A stretch of DNA of 64,000 bases from Siphonodentalium dalli (lineage: Eukaryota > Mollusca > Scaphopoda > Gadilida > Siphonodentaliidae): the NCBI GenBank assembly GCA_032622095.1, contig CP136065.1, forward strand, positions 206,686,151 through 206,750,150, read 5' to 3'. The position numbers and the translations under genes were made by a program. The notes beneath the pieces were generated by a model that was given only the letters and a program-made list of their open reading frames with translations, did no database searches and had not been told where the DNA came from. Within the stretch, counting starts at the first letter, position 1. Each line of letters starts with the position of its first letter. Positions 59,840 to 64,000 of the stretch are shown here, piece by piece.

Positions 59840-62800
59840 TTGTTGCTTGGGCACCTGGTATTGATGTTGGGCAGTGTGGTCAGTCATTGCGAACCCGCGC
59901 CTCATAAATTATAAATTATAAGCGTCCAGCTGCCTCTTTGGGGTAGCTGATTAACCAGTCAAGATCGTCCAGAGAGCAAACATCCTGCATGACACTTGTC
60001 ACCAACACGGTAGTATGCCGTATTGCCATCTATGTATTATTCAAATTCATATGTACAACATCAAATATATATAACTTTTCTGTCAAAACCAAAGTGAGTG
60101 GTTCACCTCGGGGTCTGTGGTTTCCGGGCGTTGTCGTTCTATGTGTATACAAGAGGGATTCCAATGGCACTATTCTCATCAAGTTGATCAATCCCAATGG
60201 CGATTAGTATAATGGCATACCGCAGTGCTATTGGAATCCACGATCTTCGCAAATGCAAGCGTGATGTACACATAACTCGATACACACAGGGCTTCGTTAT
60301 GAACTACAACACCATTCTTTTTTTTTGCCGCCCTATCACTTATTATGTCGTCCGATGTGCATCCAAATCCGGGTACAATTGATCGAAACAACGAAAATTA
60401 GTTAGCTATATTTCACTATAATATCAGGAGCATACGATACAAATTGACAAAAATAGTTGATATGATTACCGATTTCGATATTCTCTGTTTCAAGGAAACA
60501 CACCTTGACCCGTCATCATTACCATCATCCGATATTATGATTGATGGATATGGACCCCGTATCAGGAACGATCGCGATTCAAACGGCGGTGGGATCTGTG
60601 TCTATTCTTCTGACCAAGTATTGTCAGAACGGCAGTCATCTCTCGAGTTTGACGACTCTATAATGTGGTTTAGAGTGATATCAAACAAAATGAGATACCT
60701 TTTAGCAGTGTCATATAGATCAGCTCAGTTCTGTGCACCTAACTACTGGGACCTCCTGGAGACTTCACTAGAATTGGCTTTAAAAGTATCAAATTCCGTA
60801 ATACTGGTAGGTGATTTGAACTCAAATGCTTTTGATCCTTCTTCGTATTTAAATGAAATGAAAGCCCGTCTAGTTATCAGAAACCTTATTAATGAACCTA
60901 CACGCGTAACTGACAATTCGCAAAATAGTATAGATCCGATCTTGGTAAGTGATGGCATTGTGGCTATTGATTCGGGAGTTATAGACCCAGGGGTATCCGA
61001 CCATTATGGAACTTATGCAGTTGTGGAACTCGATTATACCTTAAACCCCAATTTTGAACGGCACGTGTGGAATTATGGAGCCGCTGATTTTCAGCGCGCA
61101 TCACAAATAATTAATAATAAGGACTGGCTTAAACTGACGAAAGGTTTTGGAGTAAACGAAACTGTTGAACTGTTCACTAACGATTTTTTAACTATTATGT
61201 GAGAAACTATACCTAGTCGCGTCGTTCTCATCAGACGGAAAGATAAATACTGGTTCAACAGTGAGATTCGTAAGCAACTGAGAAAACGGGATAAACTGAG
61301 GAAAAAGGCTATTCATAGCGGAAATTTAATTGGAACACTTTTAAAAAGGCGCGAAATACCCTGAATAATATGAAAAAACGGGCAAGAAAAAAATTTGAAA
61401 ACAATCTTCAGCATAATCTAACATCAGCAGACTCCCCGAGGTATTTTTGGAAAATGGTTAATAATATTCTGAACCGAACCAAAAACGGATCCCCACTCCC
61501 GCTTAAGTTACTAACTGGGAACGATTCCTATGAAATTATTGTCGACGATTTATCGAAGGCAACTCTGCTAAATGACAGTTTTATCGGCAACTCCGCGCTG
61601 CCCACCGCCAAACCAAACATTATTAAGGCTGTACCACCCCCCACCATTAATAATGTGCCTGTAAAGACGGAATATATATTGGAAGCTATTTCATCTCTTA
61701 AACCTATCAAGGCACACGGTCACGATGGAATAAGTGCAAGAATGCTTCTTGAAACAAAATATGCCATCGTTCAGCCCCTCAAAATTATTTTCGAATTATG
61801 TCTCAAAGAGTGTAAATTCCCCGATGAATGGAAAAGAGCTAATGTGATTCCAATATTTAAAAATGACGATCGCTAAAATCCTAAGAATTACAGACCGATT
61901 TCTTTACTGCCGACACTGGCGAAAGTTTTTGAAAAAGTTGTTCTTAAATATCTTTTTAAGCATTTCGAGACCAAAGGCTTCTTTTACGATTTCCAATCGG
62001 GTTTCCTTCCTGGGCATTCAACAATATTCCAACTGTTAGAACTTAACCATTCCCTTAGCCAGGCCCTCGAGAATAAACTGCATATATGTGCTGTATTTTG
62101 TGATATATCTAAGGCATTCGAGAGGGTCTGGCACGAGGGACTGGTGTATAAACTTGAACGATGTGAAATTTCCGGACCACTTCTTGCCTTCATTAATGAT
62201 TATCTCTCAGATCGAAAACAAAGGGTGATGGTAAATAACACGTCTTCAGAATATAAAAAGATACTCGCTGGTGTCCCCCAGGGATAAATTCTTAGCCCTT
62301 TCTTATTCTTGGTATATATAAATGATCTCGCTGAAAATATTAAATCTTTCACTAGAATGTATGCGGATGATACTTGCCTCACTGCTAGCAATGGAAGTCT
62401 TCAGGACCTTGAGGACGGTGTAAATACTGATCGTAAAGCCATAAATGAATGGTCAAAACAATGGCTAGTAAAATTATATAGTAGTAAAACTAAGTCCATG
62501 ACATTCTCTTATACCGGTGCCCAGCCTGACATACATCTTTTTCTCAGTGGTGAACCTATAACCCAAGTAGAATCACACAAACACCTTGGCTTGAACATAC
62601 AGAATGACCTAAACTGGGACAAACATATCAATGAGTTATCAAAGAAAATATATGGCCGCCTTGCATATTTAAGACAATTGAAATTTTCTTTAAATAGGAA
62701 AACCTTAGACACAATTTATCGAGCGTACATATTGCCCCTGATGGATTACGCTGACGTTGTCTGGGACTCCGCCCCAGCAAATGTAATTTCAAAATTAGAT

Positions 62801-63869
62801 CGCATTCAAGCGGACGCGGGTCGAATTGTTACAGGTCTCACGCGATCCGTTCCTGTGAAAAACTTGCTAGTAGAATTGGGGTGGCAAACGTTAATAAACA
62901 GAAGGAAATCTCACAGAATGAATATCATGTACAGAATAACTAATAACAAGACCCCTAAATATCTCAACAATCTCTTACCCATCCGCCCAGAATCAGCTGC
63001 TAGATATGATTTTAGAGATAAAACAATTTTTCCTCCATACTCATTCAAAAGAACTGTGCATTTTGAACACACATTTTTCCCAAATACAACTAGGGAATGG
63101 AATACCCTGTCAAATAAAATAAAAGAATCATCTTCCATTAGTATTTTAAAAACAAAATACCTAACGACTGATCCAGTTCTTGCGCCACCAGACTATTTTA
63201 ATTTCGGAAATCGCGCGATAAACATCATTCATTGCAAACTTCGAAATTACTGTAGCGATTTAAACGCTGACAAATTTTCTAACTTCATATCGGACAACCC
63301 AAGCTGTCGTTGTGGTCACCCGGCCGAAGAAGCAAATCATTATTTTTTTGTTTGTCCATTTTACACAGATCAACGATGTTTGTTGTTTAACCAACTCGCT
63401 ACCATCGGTGTACAAACCATTAGTCTCGAGAAACTCCTCCTTGGAGATACTAACCTGAATAGTACACAAAACCGGAACATATTTAGGGCTGTTCAATTAT
63501 ACATAACCTCGACATCGCGGTTCTAATTTTACTAAACACCTTGATGTGCAAACCTACGCTGCGAATGTAACATGTTGTATTATCACTACATATATAGAAG
63601 GCGAAGACTCGTCTGAGCCACCGACCCACAGGACGAACAACCCCCACATAAAGAGAAATATCCAGCGTTATTGTCACACTCGCGATTATATCATTATATT
63701 GTTATAAGTGAAAAGATGTTGTACATATGAATTATAATGTTTGTGTGTGATTATATTTTATGTTCATTTTGTGTAATACAATTATGTGGGGAGAGAGACC
63801 ATTTGTAAGTTGTAAAACTTGTGTCTCAATCCCGTTGCGATATTATTATGCAATAAAATATGTTTACAC
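59840..63869 (+). mobile_element. CR1/L2-like LINE, near full length
   Basis: The 5' boundary is approximate, near the microsatellite. The single coding region includes endonuclease and reverse transcriptase. The 3' UTR runs from 63527 to an AATAAA at 63853 and ends before 'gtttacac' at 63870. No poly-A tail is seen, as in CR1/L2 elements, which end in short repeats. Confidence 0.7.
60345..63526 (+). pseudogene. LINE endonuclease-reverse transcriptase ORF, inactivated
   Basis: It starts in frame 3 with MSSDVHPNPG, a 2A-like degenerate motif, then a TAG at 60399. The APE-type endonuclease follows (FDILCFKETHLDPS, GGGICVY, VGDLNSNAFDPS and SDHYGTY). A TGA at 61200 and a frame change near 61340 lead to frame 2, which holds the RT: KNYRPISLLP, CDISKAFERVWH (first catalytic Asp), AGVPQG followed by TAA at 62285, MYADDT (catalytic pair, near 62360), HKHLGLNIQNDLNWDKHI, and a C-terminal CRCGHPAEEANHYFFVCPFY. 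Another TAA lies at 61874. Three nonsense changes in the endonuclease/RT region, one upstream and one shift make this copy dead, yet divergence is otherwise low. Confidence 0.85.
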
Positions 63870-64000
63870 TAAATGTGTAAACCCGGTTAATACACACATA
63901 AATGTGTAGTTTTACATTTAAACACATGGACCAAGGGCCATTCTATACATATTGTGTATATTCTGTTACACACAATTGTGTAAGAAAGTGGATCACGCCC
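63870..64000. repeat. Palindrome-rich tail, probably start of another foldback element
   Basis: Short palindromes such as TTTACACtaaATGTGTAAA and ACACAATTGTGT recur here. They resemble the TGTGTA-rich arms of the foldback at 18827-19351. The feature runs off the right edge. Confidence 0.4.

Noticed and set aside
59581-59907. Tyr/Val/Cys-rich open frames on both strands
   Set aside because: They are translations of the TATG/TG microsatellite.
1-64000. tRNA, rRNA or bacterial-type operons, riboswitches
   Set aside because: No cloverleaf with A/B boxes or rRNA sequence was recognised, and introns and element types are eukaryotic. A tRNA scan would settle small cases.

Overview
This is invertebrate animal nuclear DNA. 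It is AT-rich, has long introns with GT/AG splice sites, and is mostly transposable elements and tandem repeats. The mix of elements (CR1/L2-like LINE, PIF/Harbinger, Helitron, piggyBac-like MITE, and two transposon-like gene families common in marine invertebrates) together with CYP2-clan P450 exons suggests a marine invertebrate, perhaps a lophotrochozoan. I cannot name the species from sequence alone.

Host genes. The only clear cellular genes are remnants of a cytochrome P450 (CYP2-clan) cluster on the minus strand. They are the last two exons of one gene (35.9-37.5 kb), a stray exon-1 end (25.2 kb), and exons 1-3 of another copy (16.6, 8.6 and 5.25 kb). The last copy carries a frameshift and an in-frame stop. 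A short exon-like piece at 14.6 kb resembles a GT31 galactosyltransferase.

Layout. 0-3.65 kb: decayed copy of an invertebrate multicopy gene with a PIN/FEN-like region and a Cys-rich CXC tail. 4.1-4.8 kb: ~170-bp tandem repeat. 6.1-7.2 kb: 5'-truncated LINE. 8.8-10.6 kb: degenerate tandem array. 11.8-13.1, 20.1-21.0, 27.0-29.4 and 33.3-34.3 kb: four clusters of small non-autonomous Helitron-like elements, at least three clearly head-to-tail pairs and the fourth probably so. 25.8-30.5 kb: decayed transposon-derived gene split by one of these pairs, whose empty site can be read directly. 29.9 and 35.1 kb: two copies of a TTAA-flanked MITE with twin hairpins. 38.2-39.3 kb: intact LINE ORF1-like gene with no ORF2. 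39.3-45.8 kb: ~6.5-kb higher-order satellite. 46.57-59.44 kb: two abutting PIF/Harbinger elements sharing one CAG. The first is a 2.55-kb deletion derivative. The second is a 10.3-kb element with intact Myb/SANT-like and DDE nuclease genes. 59.8-63.9 kb: nearly full-length but inactivated CR1/L2-like LINE.

How the parts work together. The Harbinger pair (nuclease plus Myb/SANT protein) is the one module that looks functional, and it could mobilise its neighbouring derivative. Everything else reads as layers of insertion in and around a decaying P450 cluster. Exon ends were placed by eye from splice sites and reading-frame continuity.
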